DNA from: Pseudomonas sp. 8AS
Lineage (GTDB): Bacteria; Pseudomonadota; Gammaproteobacteria; Pseudomonadales; Pseudomonadaceae
NCBI RefSeq assembly: GCF_902506505.1
Contig: NZ_LR733406.1
Location: 4,028,693 to 4,092,692 of the forward strand
Direction: 5' to 3'
Length of the DNA stretch: 64,000 bases
Shown here piece after piece: positions 18,446 to 27,880 of this stretch. The notes under the pieces are model-generated. The model saw only the letters and a program-made list of their open reading frames with translations, was not told the origin of the DNA and searched no databases. Position 1 is the stretch's first letter, and each line of letters opens with the position of its first letter. Made by a program: the position numbers and the translations under genes.

Positions 18446-18561
18446 GGTCTCGAACCGCGTTGCTGCGCAAGAACGGGTTCCGACGCGGCCGTGAACGAAA
18501 CGCGAACAGACCCTGGTCTTCCGCTACAATCGCGCCTTTTCCCCGTTGCCGGAGGCTCCCC

Positions 18562-19377
18562 ATGTCCGCCTTCTCCACCCTGCCGCTGGTCATCGAGCCG
18601 GCCGAACTGGCCACCCGCCTGCAAGCCGCCGAGTTGATCCTGGTCGACCTGAGCAGTGCCGCGCGCTATGCCCAGGGGCATATTCCCGGCGCCCACTGGG
18701 TCGACAGCAAGCGCACCCAGCTGGGCCAGCCACCGGCGCCCGGCCTGCTGCCGGAGCGGGCCCAGCTCGAAGCCCTGTTCGGCGAACTGGGCCATCGCCC
18801 GGATGCGGTCTACGTGGTTTACGACGACGAAGGCGGCGGCTGGGCCGGGCGCTTCGTCTGGCTGCTCGACGTGATCGGCCACCGCCACTACCACTACCTC
18901 AACGGCGGCCTGCAGGCCTGGCTCGGCGAAGGCCGCGAACTCAGCCAGGCCCAGCCGGCCGCCGGCACCGCGCAGGTCAGCCTGACCCTGCACGACGAAC
19001 CCACCGCCAGCCGCGAATACCTGCAGAGCCGCCTGGGCGCCAGCGACCTGGCGATCTGGGACGCGCGCTCGCCCGCCGAATTCAGCGGCGAGAAGGTTCT
19101 GGCCGCCAAGGGCGGGCATATTCCGGGGGCCGTCAACTTCGAGTGGACCGCCGGCATGGACGCCCAGCGCGACCTGCGCATCCGCGCCGACCTGGCCGCG
19201 GTGCTCGCCCGGCTGGGCATCACCCCGGACAAGGAACTGATCACCCACTGCCAGACCCACCGCCGCTCGGGCTTCACCTACCTGGCGGCCAAGGCCCTCG
19301 GCTACCCGCGGGTCAAGGCCTACGCCGGCTCCTGGTCCGAGTGGGGCAACCATCCCGACACCCCGGTCGAGTCTTAA
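18562..19377 (+). CDS. rhdA: Thiosulfate sulfurtransferase (two-domain rhodanese)
   Basis: Rhodanese transfers sulfane sulfur from thiosulfate to cyanide or other thiophilic acceptors. The 271-residue product has an inactive N-terminal rhodanese domain (no Cys in the loop, about 9-130) and an active C-terminal domain whose loop CQTHRRS starts at Cys230, the same number and almost the same loop as Azotobacter RhdA. GGAGG stands seven bases before the ATG. The gene ends 18 bases before psd. Cyanide detoxification or redox balance are the usual proposed roles in Pseudomonas. Confidence 0.95.
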   Translation: MSAFSTLPLVIEPAELATRLQAAELILVDLSSAARYAQGHIPGAHWVDSKRTQLGQPPAPGLLPERAQLEALFGELGHRPDAVYVVYDDEGGGWAGRFVWLLDVIGHRHYHYLNGGLQAWLGEGRELSQAQPAAGTAQVSLTLHDEPTASREYLQSRLGASDLAIWDARSPAEFSGEKVLAAKGGHIPGAVNFEWTAGMDAQRDLRIRADLAAVLARLGITPDKELITHCQTHRRSGFTYLAAKALGYPRVKAYAGSWSEWGNHPDTPVES

Positions 19378-19395
19378 GCGATTCAAGGAATCTTC

Positions 19396-20259
19396 ATGAA
19401 ACAGCGCCTGTTCATCCTCAGCCAGTACCTGCTGCCGCACCACCTGCTGTCGCGCCTGATCGGCTGCGCCGCCGAGTGCCGCGCCGCCTGGTTCAAGGAC
19501 CGCCTGATCGGCTGGTTCGCCAAGCAGTACCAGGTCAACATGAGCGAGGCCCAGGTCGAAGACCTGACGGCCTACGAGCACTTCAACGCCTTCTTCACCC
19601 GCGCCCTGAAAGACGGCGCGCGCCCGCTGGACGCCAGCCCCGGCGCCATCCTCAGCCCCGCCGACGGCGCGGTCAGCCAGCTCGGGCCGATCGAGCAGGG
19701 CCGCTGTTTCCAGGCCAAGGGCCACAGCTTCAGCGTGCTGGAGCTGCTCGGTGGCGACGTCGAGCGTGCCAGCCCGTTCATGGGCGGCGACTTCGCCACC
19801 ATCTATCTGTCGCCCAAGGACTACCACCGCGTGCACATGCCGCTGGCGGGAACCCTGCGCGAGATGGTCTATGTGCCGGGCCGGCTGTTCTCGGTCAACC
19901 AGACCACCGCGGAAAACGTCCCCGAGCTGTTCGCCCGCAACGAGCGGGTGGTCTGCCTGTTCGACACCGAGCGCGGGCCGATGGCCGTGGTACTGGTCGG
20001 CGCGATGATAGTCGCCAGCATCGAAACGGTCTGGGCCGGCCTGGTCACCCCGCCCAAGCGCGAGCTGAAAACCACCCGCTACGACGAGGCCGCGCGCGCC
20101 CCGATCGAGCTGGACAAGGGCGGCGAACTGGGCCGCTTCAAGCTGGGCTCAACCGCCATCGTGCTGTTCGGCCCGCAACAGGTGCAGTGGGCCGAGGGCC
20201 TGACCGCCGGCAGCCCGGTACGCATGGGCCAGGCCCTGGCCATGCCGCGCAACGTCTGA
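19396..20259 (+). CDS. psd: Phosphatidylserine decarboxylase proenzyme
   Basis: Psd makes phosphatidylethanolamine from phosphatidylserine at the inner membrane. The 287-residue proenzyme has the self-cleavage motif LGST with the reactive Ser at 252 (FKLGSTAIVLFGP), which becomes the pyruvoyl group of the small alpha subunit. Other conserved parts are ADGAVSQLG, the DYHRVHMPLAG segment with the catalytic His, and FARNERVV. Length is normal. It is closely flanked by rhdA and an HPP-family gene, three bases after its stop. Confidence 0.97.
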   Translation: MKQRLFILSQYLLPHHLLSRLIGCAAECRAAWFKDRLIGWFAKQYQVNMSEAQVEDLTAYEHFNAFFTRALKDGARPLDASPGAILSPADGAVSQLGPIEQGRCFQAKGHSFSVLELLGGDVERASPFMGGDFATIYLSPKDYHRVHMPLAGTLREMVYVPGRLFSVNQTTAENVPELFARNERVVCLFDTERGPMAVVLVGAMIVASIETVWAGLVTPPKRELKTTRYDEAARAPIELDKGGELGRFKLGSTAIVLFGPQQVQWAEGLTAGSPVRMGQALAMPRNV

Positions 20260-20262
20260 GGC

Positions 20263-21264
20263 ATGGCCCAGCAACAGACACCGGGCAGCCCCATGCACTA
20301 CCTGCTGCGCCTGCTGGGCTGGGGCAATGACGCCACCAGCCACCTGGAGAAGCTCCTCGCCGGCCTCGGCGCCTTTGCCGGCATCGGCCTGATCTATGCC
20401 GTGACCCACTGGCTGCTGCCCAGCGAGGCGGCCTTCTGGGTCATCGCCTCGATGGGCGCCAGCGCCGTGCTGCTGTTCGCCGTGCCGCACGGCGCCCTCT
20501 CGCAGCCCTGGGCGGTCATCGGCGGGCACGGCCTGTCGGCACTGATCGGCGTCGCCTGCCAGCAGCTCTGGCCGCAGGCCGCCTTCACCCCGGCCCTGGC
20601 GGTGGCCCTGGCCATCCTGGTGATGCAGTACGCACGCTGCATCCACCCGCCCGGCGGCGCCACCGCCCTCAGTGCGGTGATCGGCGGCGGCGCCATCCAC
20701 GACCTCGGTTTCGCCTTCGTCATCAGCCCGGTGCTGCTGAATGTCGCCGTGATCCTGCTGGTCGCCGTGCTGTTCAACTGCCTGTTCCCCTGGCGCCGCT
20801 ACCCGGCCGTCCTGGCCCGCCAGCCGCTGCCGCCCAGCGTCCCCGGCGGGCTCAGCGCCGAAGACTTCTACCACGCCCTGCGCCAGGTCGATTCCTACCT
20901 GGACATCCGCTTCGACGACCTGCTGGAAATCGTCCAGCTGGCCCAGCAGCATGCCCAGGCCCAGCTCCTGCAGGGCGGCGACATCCTCCTCGGCGCCTGC
21001 TACAGCAATACCCGGCCGGGCAATGCCTGGGCGGTGCGCCAGGTGATCGATGCCGGCAAACCGGGCCGCGGCCTGCGCGACCAGGTGATCTACAAGGTGG
21101 TCGCCGGCGCCGGCATGGGCAATACCGGCGTCTGCCGGCGCCAGGACATGGCGGCCTGGGCCACCTGCGCGGTGCTGCGCGTCGGCGATGGCTGGGTACG
21201 CGTCAGCCCGGCCGAATCGGCCAGCGCCGGCGGAAACGCCCCGCCCGGAAAAGGCCAGGCGTAA
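20263..21264 (+). CDS. HPP-family membrane protein with soluble C-terminal domain
   Basis: A 333-residue protein. Residues about 25-185 form four or more membrane helices and contain the family signature HPPGGATAL near residue 127 together with FWVIASMGASAVLLFAVP. HPP proteins are integral membrane proteins, some linked to nitrite transport in plants and cyanobacteria. The C-terminal 130 residues are soluble (from about DFYHALRQVDSYLDIRFDDL) and contain no CBS pair that I recognise; their role is unknown. The gene is three bases downstream of psd, probably in the same transcript. Confidence 0.75.
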   Translation: MAQQQTPGSPMHYLLRLLGWGNDATSHLEKLLAGLGAFAGIGLIYAVTHWLLPSEAAFWVIASMGASAVLLFAVPHGALSQPWAVIGGHGLSALIGVACQQLWPQAAFTPALAVALAILVMQYARCIHPPGGATALSAVIGGGAIHDLGFAFVISPVLLNVAVILLVAVLFNCLFPWRRYPAVLARQPLPPSVPGGLSAEDFYHALRQVDSYLDIRFDDLLEIVQLAQQHAQAQLLQGGDILLGACYSNTRPGNAWAVRQVIDAGKPGRGLRDQVIYKVVAGAGMGNTGVCRRQDMAAWATCAVLRVGDGWVRVSPAESASAGGNAPPGKGQA

Positions 21265-21398
21265 CGCCGGTCACAACTGACGCGCCGGCCACCGGCGCCT
21301 GGCTGCAGGGCCGGTGCGATGCTGTTAGAGTGGCGCGGAACCTGGACAGAACGGCCTGGCGCAGCACTCGCTGCACAAGCCCGCGGACAACATCGAGC

Positions 21399-23207
21399 AT
21401 GGATAAACAGAGCCCCCATCTGCACTTGCGCGTCCCCGTACCGGACCAGCCGGGCCTGTCCCTGTTCGAGCCCACGCCACGCGAGCTCAAGCGCTGGCTC
21501 GCCGGCCTGCCCAAGGCCAACATCGGCGAAACGGCCCGCCAGCTGTACCAGAGCCTCACCGAGCTCAACCAGCTGATCACCCCGGCGGACAATCGCCTGC
21601 ACCTGCTCGAACTGCTGCGCCCCGAGGTGCACTTCGTCTGCCGCCATCTGGAGCGGCACTTCCTCAACCAGTCCATCGTGCTCGACGAGCGCCCGCGCAA
21701 GGTCGCCAACCTCTGCCAGGCGCTGCAGAACCACCTGGCCATCGGCTACAAGCTGGTCATCACCCAGGAGCTCGCGCACTTTCGCAAGGAGCGCGCGGCG
21801 CTGCTCACCGCCGCCCTGCAACGCGCCAGCCACAGCCTGCTCGGCCCGCTGGTACGCGCCAGCCAGCTGTACTGCCCGGTGCCGGAAGGCCTGTGGCTGG
21901 AACTCCACCAGTTGCAGCGCATCGCCCGCCAGCATGCCCTGCAGCACGTGCAGGTGCGCGATGGGCTGGCGCACAACGGCAAGAGCCTGAGCCAGGAACA
22001 GACCTACCTGGCCGCCCTGCTGCTGGGTTGCGCCCGCTGCAACCAGTTGCGCCAGAACAGCATCGCCCGCCTGGCCGAGGCGCTGGAAGACTGGGCGCCA
22101 CTGGTCAGCCTGCAGACGGCCGAGCAGCCACACAGCCTGTTCGTCATTGCCCCCCAGCAAGATGGCCCGCCGCGCTACAAGTCGCTGCTCAAGGACCACG
22201 AGCTGCACAACCTCCTGGGCCTCGACCCGCACCGCCTGGTCGACGCCATCAAGGAACACCTGCTGCTGCCCGCCGACGGCCGCGAGGCGCAGCGCCTGCC
22301 CGTGCCGGAAGGCATGAGCCCGGACCTGCTGCAGCACCTCAGCGCGGCCTGGGGCGAAATCTCCGAGCGCACCTTCCAGCGCAGCCAGGGCAAGGGCAGC
22401 CTGACCCTGTGCATCGGCATGAGTGCGGTGCACTTCTTCGTCGGCGGGCAGCAGAGCTTCAACGAACTGCTCAGGCGCCCCGAAGAACCGAAAACCGCCC
22501 AGTTCAACCCCGTCGCGCAGCACAGACCGGATGTCTGGACCACCGCCTTCGACGCTCAACCGACCAGCAGCTGGGAACGCGGCCTGAGCCTGGAAGACAT
22601 CCAGTACAAGGCCAGCAGCGCCAAGGTCGGCACGGAGCCGGACAGCAAGAGCGAGAGCTACCCGCTGTTCGAGCTGAGCATCGTCAACCACAGCCCTGGC
22701 GGCTACTGCCTGAGCTGGGCCAGGGAAGTCCCGGGGCAGATGCAGGCCGGCGAACTGCTCGGCGTCCAGGATGTGCCGGGGCAAGGCTGGAGCGTGGCCG
22801 TGGTGCGCTGGATCCGCCAGGTGCGCGGCGGCGGCACGCAGATGGGCATCGAGCTGATCGCGCCGCAGGCGCAGGCCTGTGGCCTGCAGCTGCTGCGCAA
22901 GAGCGAGCAGAGCAGCCAGTACCTGCGCGCCCTGCTGCTACCGGCGATTGCCGCCATTTCCCGCCCGGCGACGCTGCTCGCGCCGCGCCTGCCGTTCCAG
23001 GAAGGCAACAAGGTCAGCATCAACCTGCACGGCCAGGAATTGCGCGCCATACTCAGCCGGCGACCAACCAGCACCGGCAGCTTCAGCCAGTTCGAATACC
23101 GCCTGCTGGAGCAGCACAGCCCGGTCGCCGGGACGGCCGTCACAGCTCAAGGACGCGCCGCGCCGAGCGGGGAGGAAGATTTTGACTCGCTCTGGAAGTC
23201 GCTGTAG
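21399..23207 (+). CDS. PilZ-like domain protein upstream of fimX
   Basis: A 602-residue protein without signal peptide or membrane segments. Most of it is helical and unrecognised; a stretch near residues 430-540 (LFELSIVNHSPGGYCLSW, then GWSVAVVRWIRQVRGGG, then MGIELIAPQA) resembles a PilZ-type beta barrel, but the canonical RxxxR and DxSxxG motifs are degenerate (NHSPGG). The start ATG (MDKQSPHLHLRVPVP) is chosen over an upstream open stretch that looks non-coding. It precedes fimX with a 65-base gap and corresponds in position to PA4958. A link to c-di-GMP or type IV pili is inferred from context. Confidence 0.65.
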   Translation: MDKQSPHLHLRVPVPDQPGLSLFEPTPRELKRWLAGLPKANIGETARQLYQSLTELNQLITPADNRLHLLELLRPEVHFVCRHLERHFLNQSIVLDERPRKVANLCQALQNHLAIGYKLVITQELAHFRKERAALLTAALQRASHSLLGPLVRASQLYCPVPEGLWLELHQLQRIARQHALQHVQVRDGLAHNGKSLSQEQTYLAALLLGCARCNQLRQNSIARLAEALEDWAPLVSLQTAEQPHSLFVIAPQQDGPPRYKSLLKDHELHNLLGLDPHRLVDAIKEHLLLPADGREAQRLPVPEGMSPDLLQHLSAAWGEISERTFQRSQGKGSLTLCIGMSAVHFFVGGQQSFNELLRRPEEPKTAQFNPVAQHRPDVWTTAFDAQPTSSWERGLSLEDIQYKASSAKVGTEPDSKSESYPLFELSIVNHSPGGYCLSWAREVPGQMQAGELLGVQDVPGQGWSVAVVRWIRQVRGGGTQMGIELIAPQAQACGLQLLRKSEQSSQYLRALLLPAIAAISRPATLLAPRLPFQEGNKVSINLHGQELRAILSRRPTSTGSFSQFEYRLLEQHSPVAGTAVTAQGRAAPSGEEDFDSLWKSL

Positions 23208-23272
23208 ATTCCAAGACCCCACATTTTGTCGCCCTTTTCCGCCCGTTCTTCGGCGCATTCCTAGCAAATACC

Positions 23273-25339
23273 ATGGCCATCGAAAAAAAAACCATCCGCC
23301 TGCTGATTCTTGAAGACTCGCAGAACGAGGCCGAGCGACTCGTCAGTCTGTTCCGCAATGCCGGGCGCGCCACTCGCGTGCACCGCATCACCTCGAGCGA
23401 CAACCTGGCCGAAGCCCTGCAACAGAGCTGGGACCTGCTGATCACCGCCCCCACCAGCGAACACCTCGAGCCCAGCGAAGCGATCACCGCGATTCGCCGC
23501 CAGGCCAAGGACATCCCGATCATCCTGCTGGTGGCCGGCAACGATTCCGAAGACATCACCGAGGCCCTACAACTCGGCGCCCAGGATGCCATCCCGCAGG
23601 GCGAGGACGAGCGCCTGATCCTGGTGGCCAACCGCGAGCTGGCCAACCTGGAAGAACGCCGCGCGCGGCGAGTCGCCGAAGTGGCCCTGCGCGAGGCGGA
23701 GAAGCGCTGCCAGCTGCTGCTGGAAAGCTCGGTGGATGCCATCACCTACGTGCACGACGGCATGCACATCTACGCCAACCGCGCCTATCTGCAGCTGTTC
23801 GCCTACGAAGATGCCGACGAGCTGGAAGGCATGCCGATGATCGACCTGATCGCCGCCCAGGATCAGGGCGCCTTCAAGGACTTCCTCAAGAACTACAGCA
23901 GCGACGGCAACGCCGAGCTGGCCTGCACAGGGATCAAGGCCAACGGCAAGAGCTTCCAGGCGCGCATGAGCTTCTCCCCCGCCACCTACGACGGCGAGCC
24001 CTGCATCCAGGTGGTGATCCGCGCCGAAAGCGGCAACGCCGAGCTGGAAGAGAAGCTGCGCGAGATCAGCAGCCAGGACCTGGTCACCGGCCTGTTCAAC
24101 CGCACCCACTTCCTCGGCCTGATGGACGCCGCCGCCGAGCGTGCGGTGAATGCCGGCGTGCCATCGAGCCTGGCCTACATCCGCATCGACCGCTATACCG
24201 CGATGGTCGCTGAAGTCGGCCTGGCGGGCATCGACCTGCTGCTCACCGACCTGGCCAACCTGCTGCGCCACCACTTCGCCGCCGACGCCCAGCTGGCGCG
24301 CTTTGCCGATGACGTGTTCAGCGTACTGCTGCCCGGCCTGGCGCCGGAGCAGACCCAGGAGCAACTCGGCAGCCTGCTGAAGAAGGTCGAGGGGCATCTG
24401 TTCGACGTCAACGGCCGCACGGTGCAGACCACCCTGTCGATCGGCGTCGCCGGGCTCAACGAGAAGACCGCCCGCCCCCAGGACGTGGTCGACCGCGCCC
24501 ACCGCTGCGCCGACGAACTCGGCGACGGCAACGCGGTCAAGCTGTACAACCCGGCCGACGAACTGGCTGCGGCGGCCAGCCGCGGCAGCCTGGTGGCGAT
24601 GGTCCAGCAGGCCCTGGAAAACAACAGCTTCCGCCTGCTGTTCCAGCCGGTCATCAGCCTGCGCGGCGACAGCGACGAACACTACGAGGTGCTGCTGCGC
24701 CTGCTCAGTCCGCAAGGCGAGGAAGTGCCCCCGGCCGAATTCCTCGCCGCCGCCAAGGATGCCGGGCTGGCCGAGAAGATCGACCGCTGGGTGATCCTCA
24801 ACTCGATCAAGCTGCTCGCCGAGCACCGCAGCAAGGGCCACAGCACCCGCCTGTTCGTGCACCTGTCGACCAGCAGCCTGCAGGACCAGACCCTGCTGCC
24901 CTGGCTCAGCGTGGCGCTCAAGGCCGCCCGCCTGCCATCGGACACCCTGGTTTTCCAGATCAGCGAACCCGATGCGATCGCCTACCTGAAGCAGGCCAAG
25001 GCCCTGACCCAGGGCCTGGCCGAGCTGCACTGCAAGGTGGCCCTGGGCCAGTTCGGCTGCGCGCTGAACCCGTTCAACACCTTCAAGTACCTCAACGTCG
25101 ACTTCGTCAAGGTCGACGGCTCGTTCACCCAGGACCTGTCCCAGGCCGAGAACCAGGAGGCCCTGAAAACCCTGCTGGCCAGCCTGCACGCCCAGGCCAA
25201 GCTGACCATCGTGCCCTTCGTCGAGAGCGCCAGCGTGCTGGCGACCCTCTGGCAGGCCGGGGTCAACTACATCCAGGGCCACTACCTGCAGGGCCCCAGC
25301 CAGTCGATGGACTACGACTTCTCGGCCGGCGACGAGTAA
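23273..25339 (+). CDS. fimX: FimX, c-di-GMP receptor for type IV pilus function
   Basis: FimX binds c-di-GMP through a degenerate EAL domain and controls type IV pilus assembly and twitching. The 688-residue product has a receiver-like domain (1-125) in which the phosphoacceptor position is not Asp (DLLITAPTSE), a PAS domain (about 145-255), a GGDEF-like domain whose signature reads FADDV, and an EAL-like domain beginning EVLLRLLS. These substitutions predict no cyclase or phosphodiesterase activity, as known for FimX. Length matches the P. aeruginosa protein. A long hairpin follows the stop. Confidence 0.93.
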   Translation: MAIEKKTIRLLILEDSQNEAERLVSLFRNAGRATRVHRITSSDNLAEALQQSWDLLITAPTSEHLEPSEAITAIRRQAKDIPIILLVAGNDSEDITEALQLGAQDAIPQGEDERLILVANRELANLEERRARRVAEVALREAEKRCQLLLESSVDAITYVHDGMHIYANRAYLQLFAYEDADELEGMPMIDLIAAQDQGAFKDFLKNYSSDGNAELACTGIKANGKSFQARMSFSPATYDGEPCIQVVIRAESGNAELEEKLREISSQDLVTGLFNRTHFLGLMDAAAERAVNAGVPSSLAYIRIDRYTAMVAEVGLAGIDLLLTDLANLLRHHFAADAQLARFADDVFSVLLPGLAPEQTQEQLGSLLKKVEGHLFDVNGRTVQTTLSIGVAGLNEKTARPQDVVDRAHRCADELGDGNAVKLYNPADELAAAASRGSLVAMVQQALENNSFRLLFQPVISLRGDSDEHYEVLLRLLSPQGEEVPPAEFLAAAKDAGLAEKIDRWVILNSIKLLAEHRSKGHSTRLFVHLSTSSLQDQTLLPWLSVALKAARLPSDTLVFQISEPDAIAYLKQAKALTQGLAELHCKVALGQFGCALNPFNTFKYLNVDFVKVDGSFTQDLSQAENQEALKTLLASLHAQAKLTIVPFVESASVLATLWQAGVNYIQGHYLQGPSQSMDYDFSAGDE

Positions 25340-25348
25340 GGCCTACCA

Positions 25349-25378
25349 GGCGTGGCCGGACGACTGCCCGGCCACGCC
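25349..25378 (+). terminator. Strong hairpin after fimX (no T-run)
   Basis: An 11-bp perfect inverted repeat GGCGTGGCCGG/CCGGCCACGCC with an 8-nt loop lies nine bases after the fimX stop. There is no T tract, so it may act as an RNA 3'-end stabiliser or a weak terminator. Confidence 0.5.
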
Positions 25379-25454
25379 CATTGACCCCGGTCACCTCCCT
25401 GCCGCAAGGGCCGCCTAGACTGTACGCTCCACTCGCGCGCACAGGACTCCCGCC

Positions 25455-26528
25455 ATGGCCATGATGAAAGCCGCCGTTTTCGTAGCCCCCGGACGCATCG
25501 AGCTGCAGGACAAGCCGATCCCGGAAGTGGGCCCCGACGACGCCCTGCTGCGCATCACCACTACCACCATCTGCGGCACCGACGTGCACATCCTCAAGGG
25601 CGAATACCCGGTCGCCAGGGGCCTGACCATCGGCCACGAGCCGGTGGGCATCATCGAGAAACTCGGGCGCAACGTGCGCGGCTACCAGGAAGGCCAGCGG
25701 GTGATCGCCGGCGCCATCTGCCCGAACTTTTCCTCCTACGCCAGCCAGGACGGGCTGTCCTCCCAGGACGGCGGCTGCAGCTGCCACGGCTACAAACCCA
25801 TGGGCGGCTGGCGCTTCGGCAACAGCATCGACGGCACCCAGGCCGAATACGTGCTGGTGCCCGACGCCCAGGCCAACCTGGCGCCGGTACCGGAGGCGCT
25901 GAGCGACGAACAGGTGCTGATGTGCCCGGACATCATGTCCACCGGCTTCGCCGGCGCCGAGGCGGCCAGGATCAAGATCGGCGATGTCGTGGTGATCTTC
26001 GCCCAGGGCCCGATCGGCCTGTGCGCCACCGCCGGCGCCAAGCTGCGCGGCGCCAGCACCATCATCGCGGTGGACGGGGTCGACTCACGCCTGGCGATCG
26101 CCCGGCAGATGGGCGCGGATGTCACCCTCAACTTCCGCAACGTCGATGTGGTCGAGGAAGTCCTCAGGCTCACCGGCGGCCGCGGCGTGGATGCCGCCAT
26201 CGAGGCCCTGGGCCTGCAATCCACCTTCGAGAGCGCCCTGCGCGTGCTCAAGCCGGGCGGCACCCTGTCCAGCCTGGGCGTGTACTCCAGCGACCTGGTC
26301 ATTCCGCTGGGCGCCTTCCACGCCGGCCTGGGCGACCACAAGATCGTCACCTCGCTCTGCCCCGGCGGCAAGGAGCGCATGCGCCGCCTGCTCAATGTGG
26401 TGGCCTCCGGGCGCGTCGATCTCGGCCCGCTGGTGACCCACCATTACGCGCTGGACGATATCGAGGCCGCCTACGAGCTGTTCGCCAACCAGCGCGATGG
26501 CGTCTTGAAAATCGCCATCAAGCCCTGA
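25455..26528 (+). CDS. Zinc-dependent alcohol dehydrogenase (secondary-alcohol type)
   Basis: A 357-residue medium-chain dehydrogenase. Catalytic zinc ligands appear to be Cys40 (TICGTD), His61 (GHEPVG) and Asp159 (PDIMSTGFAGAE), the Cys/His/Asp set of secondary alcohol dehydrogenases. The nucleotide fold starts near VVIFAQGPIGLCA, and GGRGVDAAIEALG and CPGGKERMRRLL also match that subgroup. The usual four-Cys structural zinc site is not present; instead there is an insertion at about 95-118 with CSCHG. Substrate is not known. It stands alone between fimX and convergent serB. Confidence 0.85.
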   Translation: MAMMKAAVFVAPGRIELQDKPIPEVGPDDALLRITTTTICGTDVHILKGEYPVARGLTIGHEPVGIIEKLGRNVRGYQEGQRVIAGAICPNFSSYASQDGLSSQDGGCSCHGYKPMGGWRFGNSIDGTQAEYVLVPDAQANLAPVPEALSDEQVLMCPDIMSTGFAGAEAARIKIGDVVVIFAQGPIGLCATAGAKLRGASTIIAVDGVDSRLAIARQMGADVTLNFRNVDVVEEVLRLTGGRGVDAAIEALGLQSTFESALRVLKPGGTLSSLGVYSSDLVIPLGAFHAGLGDHKIVTSLCPGGKERMRRLLNVVASGRVDLGPLVTHHYALDDIEAAYELFANQRDGVLKIAIKP

Positions 26529-26537
26529 GCCAGTAGT

Positions 26538-26555
26538 CGGGAGCCCAGGCTCCCG
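26538..26555. terminator. Shared hairpin between convergent genes
   Basis: A perfect 8-bp inverted repeat CGGGAGCC/GGCTCCCG with a 2-base centre lies between the stops of the alcohol dehydrogenase and serB. No T-run follows on either strand, but its place between convergent stops suggests bidirectional termination. Confidence 0.5.
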
Positions 26556-26561
26556 GCCCGT

Positions 26562-27776
26562 TCACTCGTGGCCGTCGCGGTCGCGGAAACCCAGCAGGTA
26601 GAGGATGCCGTCCAGGCCCAGGGTGGAGATCGCCTGCTTGGCCGACTGCTTGACCAGCGGCTTGGCGCGGAAGGCCACGCCGAGGCCGGCCAGACCGAGC
26701 ATCGGCAGGTCGTTGGCGCCGTCGCCGACGGCGATGGTCTGCTCCAGACGCAGTCCCTCTTTAGCCGCCAGCTCACGCAGCAGGTCGGCCTTGCGCTGGG
26801 CGTCGACGATCGGCTCGACCACCTGGCCGGTGACCTGGCCATCGACGATCTGCAGCTCGTTGGCGAACACGTAGTCGATGCCCAGCTTGGCCTGCAGCTG
26901 CCGGGCGAAGTAGGTGAAACCGCCGGAGAGGATGGCGGTCTTGTAGCCCAGGCGCTTGAGCTCGGCGAACAGTACTTCGGCGCCTTCGGTCAGGCGCAGC
27001 GTGGCGCCGACTTCGGCCAGCACGCTTTCCGGCAGGCCCTGCAGCAGGGCCATGCGTTCCTTGAAGCTGGCGCGGAAGTCCAGCTCGCCGCGCATGGCGC
27101 GCTCGGTGATCTCGGAAACCTGCGCGCCGACGCCGGCGGCCTTGGCCAGTTCGTCGATGACTTCGGCCTCGATCAGCGTCGAGTCCATGTCGAACACCGC
27201 CAGGCGGCGGTTGCGGCGGAACAGCGAGTCGCGCTGGAAGGCGATATCGACGTCCAGCTCCTGGGCCACGCTGAGGAACTCGGCGCGCAGCGCGGCAGCA
27301 TCAGCCGGCTCGCCGCGCACGGAGAACTCGATGCAGCCCTTGCCCTGGTTGGCCGGCGTATCCAGCGGCATGCGCCCGGACAGGCGATCGATATGGTCGA
27401 TGTTCAGGCCGTACTTGGCGGTGATCGAGCTGACCCGCTGCAGCTGCTCGGCAGTGACCTTGCGCGTCAGCAGGGTGACGATATAGCGCGGCTTGCCCTG
27501 GCCACCGACCCACTGCTGGTAGTCGGATTCGGAAACGGGGGTGAAGCGCACCTGCTGGTCCAGCTTGTAGGCGGTGAACAGCACATCCTTGAGCACCGAG
27601 GAGGCCTGCTCGGTATCCGGAATCTCGACCAGGATGCCGAACGACAGGGTGTCGTGGATCACCGCCTGGCCGATGTCGAGGATATTCACCCCGCCCTGCG
27701 CCAGCACGCCGGTGATGGCCGCAGTCAGCCCGGGACGATCTTCCCCGGTGATGTTGATCAGGACGATTTCGCGCAA
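26562..27776 (-). CDS. serB: Phosphoserine phosphatase SerB
   Basis: SerB removes phosphate from L-phosphoserine, the last step of serine synthesis. The product of about 404 residues has two N-terminal ACT-like regulatory domains (REIVLINITGEDRPGLTAAI, then RYIVTLLTRKVTAEQL) and a HAD phosphatase domain with VFDMDSTLIEAEV, a later LSGGFTYF and GDGANDLPML. The start is probably TTG, eight bases after GGGAG, giving an N-terminus at LREIVLIN; a GTG three codons earlier lies too close to that site. No ATG fits. It converges on the alcohol dehydrogenase gene. Confidence 0.94.
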   Translation of the reverse strand: MREIVLINITGEDRPGLTAAITGVLAQGGVNILDIGQAVIHDTLSFGILVEIPDTEQASSVLKDVLFTAYKLDQQVRFTPVSESDYQQWVGGQGKPRYIVTLLTRKVTAEQLQRVSSITAKYGLNIDHIDRLSGRMPLDTPANQGKGCIEFSVRGEPADAAALRAEFLSVAQELDVDIAFQRDSLFRRNRRLAVFDMDSTLIEAEVIDELAKAAGVGAQVSEITERAMRGELDFRASFKERMALLQGLPESVLAEVGATLRLTEGAEVLFAELKRLGYKTAILSGGFTYFARQLQAKLGIDYVFANELQIVDGQVTGQVVEPIVDAQRKADLLRELAAKEGLRLEQTIAVGDGANDLPMLGLAGLGVAFRAKPLVKQSAKQAISTLGLDGILYLLGFRDRDGHE

Positions 27777-27880
27777 GGCGTTCACTCCCAGCTTGGCAGA
27801 TGATCCGCACGGGGCCGGCGGCCCCATGAAAAGGCGCACATTCTAACCAGTTTCAGCGCTGCCGGGGCACGCGCGGCGCT

